A stretch of 64,000 nucleotides of DNA from Gordionus sp. m RMFG-2023 (GCF_954871325.1 NC_088775.1:51251561-51315560), one strand, 5' to 3'. Shown: positions 11,035 through 22,521, numbered from the stretch's first letter. Translations and numbers: made by a program. The notes: generated by a model from the sequence alone, not told the origin.

Positions 11035-11958
11035 TAAATCATCTATCTCAAAAAAGGAAAAATATCAATCAAAAAATGAAAAGTCCCAAAAAGAAAAGAA
11101 AAGTGTTATAAAAAAGGAAAATGGTTATTTTTTTATAATTTTTTTTCTTGTCAATTTTTCTTAAATTTTTAATTTTTTCTTATTTTATTTCTAACTTTTG
11201 AAATCTCTTTAAGTTATTTTGAATCTTTATTTTTCTTAATCTTTTCTTAATTTTATTTCTTCTCATTTTTTATTATTCTTTTTTGTTTTTTTTTAAAATA
11301 ATTTATTTTTTAATTTTCACTTAATTTTTATTTCTCATTGGGAGACAAAAATTTTTTTATAAGTATATTTTGCATATCAAATTATTTCATTACAATTTGG
11401 ATATATATATATCAGAGACCTGCAGCCCGGCCCTAAACCCGGCGGGGCCGTATTTTAAATTTTTTAAATATACCCGGGCCGGGCCTAAAAACAATTTTTT
11501 TAAACATATTCGGGCCGGGCCGGGCCTAAGATTGTTAAAACCGGGCCGGGTGGGCCTTAATATTTTTTATAAAAATTTTTACATTATGAGTTAATGGTTA
11601 TAAAATTATATTATATTATAGTTATAATTAATATAATATTGGGTGATGGTTAACACTACCTAACACCCACAGATCGATCTAATTATTAATTTTCTGCAAA
11701 TTTATTCAAAATATTAATATATTTTTTTATAATTCATATCTAAATTTTTAGAATATATTTTACCAAAACAATCAAATAAAGGAATATCATTTCTTGAAGT
11801 TTGTAATAACCTTCAAAGCGAAAAAGGAGAAATAAAAATGATTTTACTTAATATAAAGCATTTTTTAATTGAAAAATTTGTTTTACACAAGTTTTATTTC
11901 TCTTTTTCTCTGTCCCAAATTCAAGCAATTACGTATATAGTCAGGGACAGATCGCAAG

Positions 11959-12354
11959 ATGACGGAAAACTATATAAAAGATTATATTAAATTACAAGAG
12001 GCTCAGGAAGTAAATGAAATACCATCGACCAGTCAAATAACGACTGTTGTTAAACAAACTGAATCGTTTTATGACAAATGGGGCGATGGTAATTCTGTTA
12101 ATATGTCAATACCCGATGATGAATATTATAATTACATAAATAAAAAAATAGATGAAACATTTAAGGTGGATAATTTGTTAGAGTGGTGGGCGGATCATCA
12201 AAGCGAATTTCCAATTTTAGTAAAATTGGCAATTCCTGTTTCAAGTGCAAGCTGTGAGCGGAATTTTTCCACTACGAGAATTCTTGAAGAAAGAAGAAGT
12301 AATCTTCAACCTGAAAAGGTAGATATGCTCCTCTTTCTTCATGATAATTTGTAA
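11959..12354 (+). pseudogene. hAT transposase C-terminal fragment, copy 1
   Basis: A 131-codon frame containing the hATC dimerisation domain: NLLEWWADHQSEFPILVKLA, then SSASCERNFSTTR and ILEERRSNLQPEKVDMLLFL. The ribonuclease H-like catalytic core and any BED zinc finger are missing, so it cannot transpose on its own. The same start codon and length occur in copy 2. The two reading frames differ at 11 bases: 8 amino-acid changes, 2 silent changes and a TAA/TGA swap, a pattern expected without selection on the protein. Confidence 0.85.
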
Positions 12355-13265
12355 ATTTTTAATATCTTTCTTGAGTATAGGGTTTCGTCAATCATGCTGG
12401 TTTTTTACTTTGCAAACTGTCAAATATTTATTGCATTTATTATATTTACCTTGAGTCATGAAAGTTTTTAATCCAACATTTTTCATTATTTTTTTTTACA
12501 ATATTATATAATACAATTATCTTCTTTTGTTAAAAATTTATTTTATAAAATAAATTATTTCTACCGATATATTGCAATATTTATTAAATATTCGGGATTT
12601 CCGGACTATATCGATCATTCGTATTCTTAATTCTATTTATTCGATTTAATTATTCGGCATAAACATTATAAAACCGAATGGTTACAAGCCCTTTACAGAT
12701 GACCATAGTCTATCTTCAACCAAAGCGATAGTCAACTGATTAATTCTCCGAATTATTTGCGAAAACATATCTAGATGACTACACTAATCTCTCAAATAAT
12801 TCAAATTATATTTATCTTTTCTCAATCGATAATTCTTCAGAGTCTCAAAAAAGAAAAAAATGAGTTCCCTTCTCATATCGGATATTTCCGTGCCCCCTTT
12901 TTTTTGTTTCACTGATAACATTACCTTCTTCCATGAAAAATTTTGCTTCATTTTAAGTATATTTTTATCCACCATTTTTACTTACCACCATTTACGTCAA
13001 TGTTAATTTCTAATTGTTTATTTATTTTTATATTTTTAATTTTTTTTAAATAACATAATCTTAACATCCATTTAATTAAAATAAAATCAATTTAACGATA
13101 AACTTCAACAATTTTATTTCGAGTTCTTTTTTTTTCTTCTTATTTTAAAAAATTATTTTTTTTTTTAAATTTATATATATCCATCTTATTCCCCTTCCTC
13201 TAAGAAAAACTAACACAAAAATTTCAATTCCCTTTCCCACCTTGCCCCTCCCCCTATAAACGTAA

Positions 13266-15977
13266 ATGTCCCTTTCTACACATATCCCAATTAAAAAAAA
13301 ATGTCCAAACTGTGGGCTAAATACCTTAATCAACAAAAACGGAACCCTAAGGAAGCACGGTAAAAGTGGTAACTTGTGTCATTTATCACATCAGTCACCT
13401 TTTACAGATCCTATCCCCCCTCCATTTTCTCTATTGCATTTAACATTAACATCCCCTTCACATATCCCAGCTCTCACCACAATTAATAATTTATCTGTTA
13501 ATGAGGACTCACCCTATACTTCCAATGAGTTACCAATACCCTCCTTCTCCGATGAATTTACAAATTTACCTAAATCTCATATTATCTCAAGAATCCCCCG
13601 GGGAGCCAGGCTTCTTGCGGCTAAATCATATAGTAAAACTATTAATAACCTTCTAACCAATTTTAACTCCCCACAGCACTGGAAAGAGTTTCTCTTATTT
13701 GGCTTCCATGCCTTTCAGGTTCCAACTGACAAAAGCAAGCTGTCCCTCACTCAACAAATTAAGAACAGGTTGAATGATCTAGACAACATTTCAATGGACA
13801 TAACTTCCACACCTAAGTTATCCATAAATCCTTTTAAGATAAAAGTAAATTTAGTTGGAAAAAAAATCGATAATTTAGATATAAAAGGAGCACTCCGTCT
13901 GGCCTCTTCATCAGACACACTAGCCCCCATTAATTTTCAAACTTATACCCGATTGGCTATGAAGCACCCCACACATCAGGCATCTTCAACTGAATTTCCT
14001 GGTTTAAATCCCACATCTTATCCAATAGAATTTACCCCAGGGGAAGTGAGAAAAGCAATCTCAACCTTCCAAAAAGATTCTGCACATGGTTTTGAAGGCA
14101 TGAGACCGATATATCTTCAAGACCTAACAATCCCTCTTCTAAATTCTCAAACTACCCTACTCAACAGTATAACTCTCCTTTGTAACAGGATCTTACATGG
14201 TGACGTTCCTATCTTCGCCCAGCCAATTATGTTTGGAGCAAAACTAATAGCTCTTACAAAACCAAACAAAGACTTGCGCCCAATTGCCATAGGCACCCTT
14301 TTTAGAAGACTAGTATCAAAATTGATCTCGGCTCGAATCAATGAGAAGGTCTCTACAGTTCTCACATCAACTCAACTAGGGGTTGGTGTCAAAGGCGGCT
14401 GCGAGTCTGCCGCTCATATAACCCGAATATATCTACAAAATAATCCTCAAAATAAACACCTGATTAAAATCGATTTTTACAATGCATACAACACAATAAA
14501 GCGATCCGTCTTCCTAAAATCCTTTATCAATAGCTTCCCATGCTACTCCAGCTACATTTTAAGCTGCTATGCGAATCCCTCCATCTTACAATATGGTGAA
14601 TATAGGCTTTCTTCTTCAGAAGGAATTCAACAGGGTGATCCTCTAGGGTCGATATTATTCTGTTTAGGAATAGACAATCTAGTTAAAAAAATTAAAAGCA
14701 GTTGCCTGTTAGATCTTCATATCTGGTACATAGATGACGGGATTATAAGCGGAAGCCCAGAAGAGATAGACAAAGCCCTAGAAATTTTGCAAAAGGATGG
14801 GCCAGACATAGGCCTTCTCTTAAACGTCGACAAAACAGAATTCTGTCAGCTCACCTCTCAATCTCGCAACTGTCACGCCTTTAAAGAGGTTATGGCCGAA
14901 GAACTAACACATCTTGGCTCACCAGTTGGGGGTTGCTTAGCAGTTGAAGCCTTTTTCCAGGCTACTTCGAATAATTTGAACAATATGGAGGGTCTACTTA
15001 TGCAACTTCCCACGCATAAATCTTTCTTCTTAATTAAAAATTTCTTCAATATACCAAAGATCCTATATGCTCTACGGTCTACTGCTGTTTTTAAACATCC
15101 TAATCCCTTAAGAGCATATGAATCCATAATTAAAAACATCATGGAAAAAATAACTAACCTCAAATTTAACTCCAATTCGTGGCATCAAGCCACTCTCCCC
15201 TGCAATAAAGTAGGCTTAGGGTTACGATCACCCATAGCCTTATCAATTAGTGGTTTCATCTCGTCCAGATTGGCAAGCTCCAAAATAATAACTGATCACC
15301 TGACCTTGCCAGATGCACTGCTTGACGAAGCTTATGTCATTTGGAAAGCCTCAGTTGGAGATGAATGTCTACCACCAGCCTCCCATAAACAAAAGGATTG
15401 GGATAATCCGATGATTGCAAGGTCCGTTGATTACCTCTTTTCGACACTGCAATCTGAAGATCATGCCCTATTAGCTTCCCTCAACCAAGGTTCAGGACAT
15501 GAATACTTGGATGCCATCCCCTCTAAAAATCTTGATCTCGAACTTTCAAATCAAGAATTCAGTTTTGCTGTAGCCATTCGATTAAATGCAACAACCTCAG
15601 TTTCATATAAGTGCGCCAAGTGCAAAAGGCCAGTTAGTCAAACTGGTCGTCATTGCCTCCAATGCATTTTTAGCAGTGGACGTTCGATCCGGCATAACAG
15701 ATGTAATGCTCTCATAAAACGAGCTTTACAGTCAGCAGGCTTTCCTGCCACTTTAGAACCCTCAGGTCTCTTTACGGATGGGAGACGACCCGATGGAATT
15801 ACACAAATTCCCTGGGAGAATGGCCGATTTCTAGCCTGGGATTTCTCCTGCGTTGACCCCCTCTCACCCTCCAACATCAATAAAGACATTTTAAAATACA
15901 CGAAGATTTTAAAACAAATAAATATGTGGATATTCCAGATGAGTATAAATTCGTACCAGTTGTCACGACGACCTTAA
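13266..15977 (+). CDS. Reverse transcriptase / restriction-like endonuclease ORF (903 codons)
   Basis: Single-ORF LINE protein. An N-terminal zinc-finger-like motif has C13, C16, H31 and C38 (KKCPNCGLNT, then LRKHGKSGNLC). The reverse transcriptase occupies about residues 330-560: KIDFYNAYN near 398 with the first catalytic Asp, GIQQGDPLG near 451, and WYIDDG near 487 holding the catalytic Asp pair. A C-terminal C-x2-C-x9-H-x3-C knuckle (KCAKCKRP near 783) is followed by RHNRCNALI, RRPDG near 839 and AWDFSCVD near 857. This order matches the gag-knuckle plus PD-(D/E)XK endonuclease of R2-superfamily LINEs; no APE endonuclease is present. The frame ends at TGA-free text, then TAA, with 12-15 odd residues (FQMSINSYQLSRRP) because of a shift near 15890-15925. 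Start chosen at the first ATG after the pyrimidine-rich leader. Confidence 0.85.
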   Translation: MSLSTHIPIKKKCPNCGLNTLINKNGTLRKHGKSGNLCHLSHQSPFTDPIPPPFSLLHLTLTSPSHIPALTTINNLSVNEDSPYTSNELPIPSFSDEFTNLPKSHIISRIPRGARLLAAKSYSKTINNLLTNFNSPQHWKEFLLFGFHAFQVPTDKSKLSLTQQIKNRLNDLDNISMDITSTPKLSINPFKIKVNLVGKKIDNLDIKGALRLASSSDTLAPINFQTYTRLAMKHPTHQASSTEFPGLNPTSYPIEFTPGEVRKAISTFQKDSAHGFEGMRPIYLQDLTIPLLNSQTTLLNSITLLCNRILHGDVPIFAQPIMFGAKLIALTKPNKDLRPIAIGTLFRRLVSKLISARINEKVSTVLTSTQLGVGVKGGCESAAHITRIYLQNNPQNKHLIKIDFYNAYNTIKRSVFLKSFINSFPCYSSYILSCYANPSILQYGEYRLSSSEGIQQGDPLGSILFCLGIDNLVKKIKSSCLLDLHIWYIDDGIISGSPEEIDKALEILQKDGPDIGLLLNVDKTEFCQLTSQSRNCHAFKEVMAEELTHLGSPVGGCLAVEAFFQATSNNLNNMEGLLMQLPTHKSFFLIKNFFNIPKILYALRSTAVFKHPNPLRAYESIIKNIMEKITNLKFNSNSWHQATLPCNKVGLGLRSPIALSISGFISSRLASSKIITDHLTLPDALLDEAYVIWKASVGDECLPPASHKQKDWDNPMIARSVDYLFSTLQSEDHALLASLNQGSGHEYLDAIPSKNLDLELSNQEFSFAVAIRLNATTSVSYKCAKCKRPVSQTGRHCLQCIFSSGRSIRHNRCNALIKRALQSAGFPATLEPSGLFTDGRRPDGITQIPWENGRFLAWDFSCVDPLSPSNINKDILKYTKILKQINMWIFQMSINSYQLSRRP

Positions 15978-16279
15978 CATCTCTTGGAAGTCAGGCTCTT
16001 AGCCTGATTAAAAAGATTGGCAGAACCTTAAGAACAAAATCAGGAGACCCAAAAGAAGGCGTCTACTTACGTCAACGCATAGGAATTCAGATTATAAAAT
16101 CTAATTTCACATGCTTCATAGGTTCATTCCCCGAGGAGCCCGATGAATCTAGATTTTCTTCTTCTTCCCTTTTTTTTTTAAAATTACCCCCCCCCCTTCC
16201 TCCCCGTATTATCATTTGCACTAATTATATTCCCATTATTATACCTTGTATTATGAAGTCGTTGGTTGTTGGTTGTTAA
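15926..16279 (+). pseudogene. C-terminal continuation of the RLE LINE protein, shifted frame
   Basis: The frame, one base back from the main ORF, reads PDEYKFVPVVTTTLTSLGSQ, then ALSLIKKIGRTLRTKSGDP and LRQRIGIQIIKSNF. In related elements I recall the same F-P-TL---G-A---L--IGR---GDP---LLQR block following the endonuclease motif in the same ORF, so this is probably the displaced protein end. Conserved-looking text stops near 16140; the rest of the frame is 3' leader. One small indel would explain the shift, so the element is close to intact. A programmed shift is possible but there is no evidence for it. Confidence 0.65.
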
Positions 16280-16969
16280 ATTTCTTAAAATTTCTAGAAT
16301 TGGTTTATATCATATAATATGTTTATTTGTTGATAAATAAAAATTATTTTAATTAAAAAAAAAAAAAAATTATATTAATATTGTGCAATTATATTATATT
16401 TCAAAATACTATTTATTATACATGCATTTTTTTAAATAGCGATTTATTTTTATTTTATAAATTAAATACAATATATTATATTCTCAAAATATTTTCCATT
16501 TTTATAAATTAAATATTAGTTTTATTATTTTTAAATGCAATATAAAATATAGTATATGCTTAAAATATTATTACCATTTTTATGAATATTAGTTATTTAT
16601 AGATGCAATATAAAATATAGTATATGCTCAAAATATCCATTTTTATAAATAACAGTTTTATAATTTTTATAAATTCAATATAATATTCTCAAAATATTAG
16701 CTTTTTACATGTATTTTTTAAATAATAAGCGATAATACTCGCTGAAAAATATGGTAAAATACCTCATAGGTGAATTTTTGTATATACCAGGTCGAATATA
16801 ATTTTAAAAAATATCCGGGCCGGGCCTTAAATTTTTAAATCCGGGCCGGGCCGTAAAAATTTTTTTTTAATATCCGGGCCGGGCCTAAAAAATTTAAAAC
16901 CGGGCCGGGCCGTGCAAATGGTCCCTCTGCAGGTCTCTGATATATATATATAGTGAAACAAAAATTTAT

Positions 16970-17540
16970 ATTAATCATTAATAATTTCCTTGCATTTTCT
17001 TCAGATCTCAGATTTTGATCTCTGAAAAAATACTTCCATACATTTTCAATGGGACTAAGATAAGAACTGTATGGTGGTAAATTTATTGTATGCCCTCATC
17101 TTTCTATCGATATTCTAATTGTATGGTTATGATGAAATGGAACATTATTCATCACAAAGATCATATTCATCATATGACCTTCTTCAAAATGATTTAGTAT
17201 TTCATTTAGAAAATTGCAAAAGTATAGAGCGCAGGGGCCATCATGATCTTAGAATCTGAATATTCCCGCAATCGTGAGAGCAGAAATGATGGTATAATTA
17301 ATTATTTTTATCCCTAGGACATTATTAATAATTCATATAACCGCATCATTGATATTGAAAATCCGTTCTCATCGATAAAGATAAATTTCACTTATTCGCA
17401 AACCAATTCGCGAATTCTATGCGAATCCCGATATTTGATTATGCATTTTCTCTAACTGAACGTAGTGATACCCTTTTAAAAGTATACCCAAATCATTAAA
17501 GTAACCTTGATAGTTGATACGTATTTTTGATATATATATC
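16970..17540 (-). pseudogene. Tc1/mariner-type transposase remnant
   Basis: On the minus strand, pieces in changing frames read LSRLREYSDSKIMMAPALYF, then FLNEILNHFEEGHMMNMIFV, then MNNVPFHHNHTIR and LPPYSSYLSPIENVWKYF. The last two are the DN-phHN and LPPYSP-L-PIEN-W blocks of IS630/Tc1/mariner DDE enzymes. An earlier block (SLSMRTDFQYQ, degraded) lies near 17370. Several stops and shifts make it inactive. It lies immediately right of the hAT insertion, inside the long-TIR element. Confidence 0.75.
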
Positions 17541-18548
17541 TTTATTTAATCATTCCACATAACTTTTTTAAGGTAATGTGCAATCAATATACAATTTAAA
17601 TATTCTTTCTGTTCTTGATGTAATTTCTTGCGTGCACTTGAACCGCCTTTGGGCAAACTATATTTTATTCCTTTTTGAGATATGAGTATTTTATATTTGT
17701 AATTGTTTTATAGCTTACTTTAAAACATGATGCTATTTTATGATATTATTCATTTTTTAACGAGTCAATTATTGGAGTTTTTGTTGCACTATTAATTTTT
17801 TATTGATCTTCGTGATTTTATTTTTAAAAACAAAAAAATTTGAGATTATTAAATTTACCTCATTTTTACATTTAATTATTCATAAATTAAAGAATATAGT
17901 ATTAATAATACTTTAAAAAAATTATTTACTTGCACAAAAGTATTGAATACTTCTAGTATAAATATTAAAATTTCAAAAATAAGAATTAATATATGATTAT
18001 ATTTTATTAATTTTATCGTTTGGTATTATAGTTCAAACTTATTTAAATATTACAAAGGTACATTATAACCAAATGATTAATTTAATTCATTAATTATAGT
18101 GAAATAATTTGAAATGCAAAAAATATTAATAAAAAAAATTTGATTGCCAAAGAAAAACAAAAATTAACTCTAATATAAAAAAAAATATAAGGAGAAAAAA
18201 AATCACAAAAAGTCAAAAATTGTTATATGTAGAATAAAAAATAAATGTAAATGAATTATTAGACATAAAAATAGAAAAATGAAGAAAAATGACAGGGAAA
18301 ATAAATGACTTATTTTTAAAAATACATGAATGATAAAAAATGAGAAGAAATAAAATTGACAAAAGATTAAGAAAAAGATCGCAAAAAGTTAGTAACAAAA
18401 CAAGATGGAATAATAAAAAAAAGTAAAAATTTAATTAAGAAAAAAAATTTAAAAAAATAACAATATTCCTTTTTTGATTGTGAGTTTTACTTTTTGATTG
18501 AATTTTCTTTTTTGTTTGACACTTTTACTTTTTTGATAGAACTTTTCC

Positions 18549-18764
18549 TACTGTAATAAACGACTTGTTTTGAGCCGATTTTTAAAAACACTCAGTATTT
18601 CATCCAAAAAAATATTACGCAAGCCTGAAGATTTTGTCATAGAAGGAACAAATGTCAAAACATATATTATCGAAATCTCGAGGCTTAGGCAATATTTTTC
18701 TAGCTAAAATATTGAGTTAGTCTTTTTTAAAAATCGGCTCAAAACGAGCCGTTTAACAACACTA
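18549..18764. mobile_element. hAT-type MITE, family TAGTGTTGTTAAA, copy 1
   Basis: A 216 bp palindromic element. Its right end GTTTAACAACACTA and the inverse left end TACTGTAATAAACG are related, and the interior (AATATTACGCAAGC, TTATCGAAATCTC, GGCAATATTTTTCTAGC) matches the copy at 43406-43616. No clean 8 bp duplication is seen here, so the left tip may be eroded. It lies in the right arm of the mariner-like element. Confidence 0.75.
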
Positions 18765-18853
18765 TTTCTTAAGCCTTTGGGACTTTAATTTTTTGATTGA
18801 AACTTTTCTTTTTTTGATTGACCCTTTTCCTCTTTTGAATGGGAAACCCTGTA

Positions 18854-20790
18854 TATTCTTATCTGAATCTATCCCACACGGACTTATTAACTCGATATCC
18901 ATTTGCTTCGACAATTTTAATATTTTATATTAGTTGATTTGTGATACTGACTTCATGATATCTATTTCATGAAATATTTCGCTATATTGTCTGCGCGATT
19001 TTGATTTCGCGATAATGACTTTGCTATATAATTTTAGCTATAAATTCTATTCGCTATAATAAACATTCGCGATAAAAATTTCACTGAACTGATATGGAAG
19101 CAGATATATTACCTATTATAAAGCATTTATTGCTTACAATATAAGCTCCAAAATAAACTATCCGACATCTTATGTTTAATTTAATTATTATAGAATAATA
19201 TGTATATTAAATTAAAACTCGGTAACCTATTGCTGCAAATGTTAAGCAGGAAAACGAAAATTGAAAAGGCGAAAAACTCTATGGCTATCGTAATTTTCCT
19301 TCCTAAACTTTCGATTATGAATACCGTCAAAAACAAACCTTATTTTAGTGTGAAAACAGTATGTTATGCCATTGTTAAATATATTCTAAATTATTTGAGA
19401 TAGTTTGAAATGCAAAGATTTTTGCTTTTCAAGTTTTTTTGTAAAAAAACTCGTGGGATCCAATTTAATTTTTTGATCACCAAAATTTTATAATATTCTG
19501 AAGATTTTTTTTGTAAAAAATCCATTGTAATTTTTTCATTAAAATTTTATATTTTGAGGATTTCGTTTGTAAAAAATCCTGTGGGTTAAATCCCATGAGA
19601 TATACTGATCGTTTTTTTTGAGAATTATTTTCAAAATATATCTTAAAAAAATTTGATGTAACAAATATATAATAAATTTAATTAGAGTTTTTAGCTTTTT
19701 TGGTTTTTCTATGAAGATAGCAATAGTCATAATTTTATTCGAATTCTCTTTCAAATTATTTAACGAAAATTGGTAAAAATAAATAATTCAACATGTTGCA
19801 ATGTAATTTCTGTGACAATGCATCATAGTTAGGTGAATGGTCATAATTTTTATTTTTAAGACATTTAAAATTTTTTTCATTAAAAAAATTTTAAACGGTA
19901 ATAGGACTTTCGGAAAAGAAACCCCGTAAAAAATTTGAGAGAAAACAAATGCCGATTTGATTTTACGACCATTTCCGATTTTTGATACTTAAATTTTTTA
20001 AATAATATTTAACATTATATGACTTTAAAGGGCCTACCATAAAATGAGGCTATATAAAAATCTTCAAATAACACTTCTAGCTAAATTTGATCCAAAAATA
20101 TTTAAAATTAATGGGAAAGCATTTTGCTCAAAATGCCCCATTTTAAAAATTTTAGAAATATCTGAGGGGGTGGGGTTGAAACTCATGTTGATTTATCATT
20201 GAATTCACTATATAAAAAATTAACTCTAAAAAATATATTAATATATTCAATAAATAATGTAAGATAAATTAGAAAAGGTAAAAAACCATCTAAAATAAAT
20301 ATTTAAAATAATATAATATCAAAATAAATCATCTTCTAAAAATATATTTAAAAAATTTATCTATAAAATAAATTTATAAATAAAAAATTCGTCTTAAAAA
20401 ATAATTTGTAAAATAGTACATTGCCGAAATAATATCACCCTGCTGACTGGCACGACTAATTACTGCATTGCTAAAAAGCAATTATTCATAATTTAATTAA
20501 TATCAAATAATATATAATTCTATTTTTATTATATTAATGGCGAAAAAAATATATTTATTAACTTATTATAACAAACAAACATATCCATAAGAGGGCGTTA
20601 AATGCATAAATATAAAAATATCATTTTAGGAAACCGAATGATTATTGTTTAGTACTTATTTTATATTTTGGTGTAAATATATGTGGAAAACCTAAAAATT
20701 AAAAAAAAATGGCAGGTTTCTTTGAAATTTAAATTATGAGTAAGTTTAAAATCGAAAAATAATAGAAAAAGGCATATATTGTGGGTTTGA
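18854..20790. other. AT-rich interval, relics only
   Basis: 18860-19080 holds a block of TTCGCGATAA-type motifs related to 8385-8530. 19430-19760 shows a direct repeat (ATTTTTTTTGTAAAAAATCC-like text occurring three times). 20150-20180 has a GGGGGTGGGG patch. Short frames at 19200-19403 and 19539-19754 have low-complexity composition and no recognisable domain. I see no gene. Confidence 0.35.
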
Positions 20791-20928
20791 TCAAAATCTC
20801 TTCATTTTTGTTTCCATTGCTTATATTTACGTGTATAACATTATCCTAAAAAAATATGATTTGACCGATTGCCGAACTCAAAACAGTTAACTTACTAAAT
20901 ATCGATTGATCAAATTTGCTAGTAGTAT

Positions 20929-22521
20929 CAGATAAGATTGTTAAACCCGGGCCGGGCCCCTTAATATTTTTTATAAAAATTTTTACATTATGAGTTAATA
21001 GTTATAAGATTATATTATATTATAGTTATGATTAATATAATATTAGGTGATGGTTAACACTACCTAACACCCACAGATCGATCTAATTATTAATTTCCTG
21101 CAAATTTATTCAAAGTATTAATATATTTTTTTATAATTCTTACCTAAATTTTTAGAATATATTTTACCAAAACAATCAAATAAAGGAATATCACTTCTTG
21201 AAGTTTGTAATACCTTTCAAAGCGAAAAAGGAGAAATAAAATTGATTTTACTTAATATAAAGCATTTTTTAATTGAAAAATTTGTTTTACACAAGTTTTA
21301 TTTCTCTTTTTCTCTGTCCCAAATTCAAGCAATTACGTATATAGTCAGGGACAGATCGCAAGATGACGGAAAACTATATAAAAGATTATATTAAATTACA
21401 AGAGGCTCAGGAAGTAAATGAAATACCATCGACCAGTCAAATTACGACTGTTGTTAAACAAACTCAATCGTTTTATGACAAATGGGGCGATGGTAATTCT
21501 GGTAATATGTCAATACCCGATGATGAATATTATAATTACATAAATAAAAAAATAGATGAAACATTTAAGGTGGATAATTTGTTAGGGTGGTGGGCGGCTC
21601 AACAAAGCGAATTTCCAATTTTAGCAAAATTGGCAATTCCTGCTTCAAGTGCAAGCTGTGAGCGGAATTTTTCCACTACGAGAATTCTTGAAGAAAGAAG
21701 AAGTAATCTTCAACCTGAAAAGGTAGATATGCTTCTCTTTCTTCATGATATTTTGTGAATTTTTAATATCTTTCTTGAGTATAGGGTTTCGTCAATCATG
21801 CTGGTTTTTTACTTTGCAAACTGTCAAATATTTATTGCATTTATTATATTTAACTTAAGTCATGAAAGTTTTTAATCCAACATTTTTCATTATTTTTTTA
21901 CAATATTATATAATACAATTATCTTCTTTTGTTAAAAATTTATATTATAAAATAAATTATATTAATATTGTGCAATTAGATTATATTTTCAAAATACTAT
22001 TTATTATACATGCATTTTTTTAAATAGCGATTTATTTTTATTTTATAAATTAAATAGTAAATTAAATACAATATATTATATTCTCAAAATATTTTCCATT
22101 TTTATAAATTAAATATTAGTTTTATTATTTTTAAATGCAATATAAAATATAGTATATGCTCAAAATATTATTACCATTTTTATGAATATTAGTTTTATTT
22201 TTATAAATGCAATATAAAATATAGTATATGCTCAAAATATCCATTTTTATAAATAACAGTTTTATAATTTTTATAAATTCAATATAATATTCTCAAAATA
22301 TTAGCTTTTTACATGTATTTTTTAAATAATAAGCGATAATACTCGCTGAAAAATATGTTAAATACCTCATAGGTCAATTTTTGTATATACCAGGTCGAAT
22401 ATAATTTTAAAAAATTCCGAGCCGGGCCTGAAATTTTTTTTTAAAAATAACCGGGCCGGGCCGGGCCGTAAAAATTTAAAACCGGGCCGGGCCGTGCAAA
22501 TGGTACCTCTGCAGGTCTCTG
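20929..22521 (+). mobile_element. hAT transposon, copy 2 (empty site for the LINE)
   Basis: Same family as 11413-16939. It is flanked by a perfect 8 bp duplication AGTAGTAT (20921-20928 and 22522-22529). The right end is intact (GCAGGTCTCTG). The left end keeps only CAGA before joining TAAGATTG, so about 100 bp of the left subterminal region is deleted. At 21950-21990 it reads straight through the point where copy 1 has the LINE. Overall the two copies are about 97 percent identical in the transposase fragment. Confidence 0.95.
21363..21758 (+). pseudogene. hAT transposase C-terminal fragment, copy 2
   Basis: A 131-codon frame equivalent to 11959-12354, containing NLLGWWAAQQSEFPILAKLA and SSASCERNFSTTR. 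It retains only the hATC dimerisation region and is therefore non-autonomous. The Ala residues here (LAKLAIPASSAS) are the usual hAT consensus, where copy 1 has Val, so copy 2 is closer to the ancestral protein. Confidence 0.85.

Larger units (their letters stand above)
12559..16369 (+). mobile_element. RLE-type non-LTR retrotransposon, nearly full length
   Basis: Comparison with hAT copy 2 defines the insertion: AAATTAT at 12552-12558 is followed by new sequence, and the hAT resumes after a run of 15 A at 16355-16369 with TTATATTAATATTG. A short duplication (AAATTAT, ambiguous within the A run) is consistent with target-primed reverse transcription. Parts: a 5' leader of about 700 bp ending in a pyrimidine-rich stretch, a single ORF at 13266-15977 whose C-terminal part continues in another frame, a C-rich 3' leader, AATAAA near 16334, and poly-A. 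Its base composition is clearly less A+T-rich than its host. Confidence 0.9.
11413..16939 (+). mobile_element. hAT transposon, copy 1, carrying a LINE insertion
   Basis: The ends are CAGAGACCTGCA at 11413 and TGCAGGTCTCTG ending at 16939, a 12 bp inverted repeat, flanked by an 8 bp duplication ATATATAT (11405-11412 and 16940-16947). Both subterminal regions carry repeats of CCGGGCCGGGCC. The element encodes only the C-terminal hAT dimerisation region and is non-autonomous. Aligned with copy 2 (20929-22521), it carries an extra ~3.8 kb at 12559-16369, which is an RLE-type LINE. Confidence 0.95.
11035..18853 (-). mobile_element. Mariner-like element with long inverted repeats, split by a hAT
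   Basis: The left segment 11035-11340 and the right segment 18130-18853 are inverted copies: CTTAATCTTTTCTTAATTTT then ATTTCTTCTCATTTTTTAT on the left matches the reverse of 18340-18365. The outermost blocks are related too: TCAATCAAAAAATGAAAAGT on the left, and TCAATCAAAAAA motifs next to ACAGGGTTTCCC when the right end is read inward. Inside, on the minus strand, is a Tc1/mariner-type transposase remnant (16970-17540). Removing the hAT (11413-16939) and a MITE (18549-18764) leaves about 2.1 kb, a plausible size. The target TA could not be confirmed because the left tip is eroded. Confidence 0.6.

Noticed and set aside
14147-15901. Minus-strand open frames within the RLE LINE
   Set aside because: They are shadows of the plus-strand 903-codon ORF, which carries all recognisable motifs.
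15890-15977. Programmed ribosomal frameshift joining the RLE LINE ORF to its C-terminal part
   Set aside because: No slippery heptamer in the right frame with a following stem was convincing, and a single-base change in one genomic copy is the simpler explanation.
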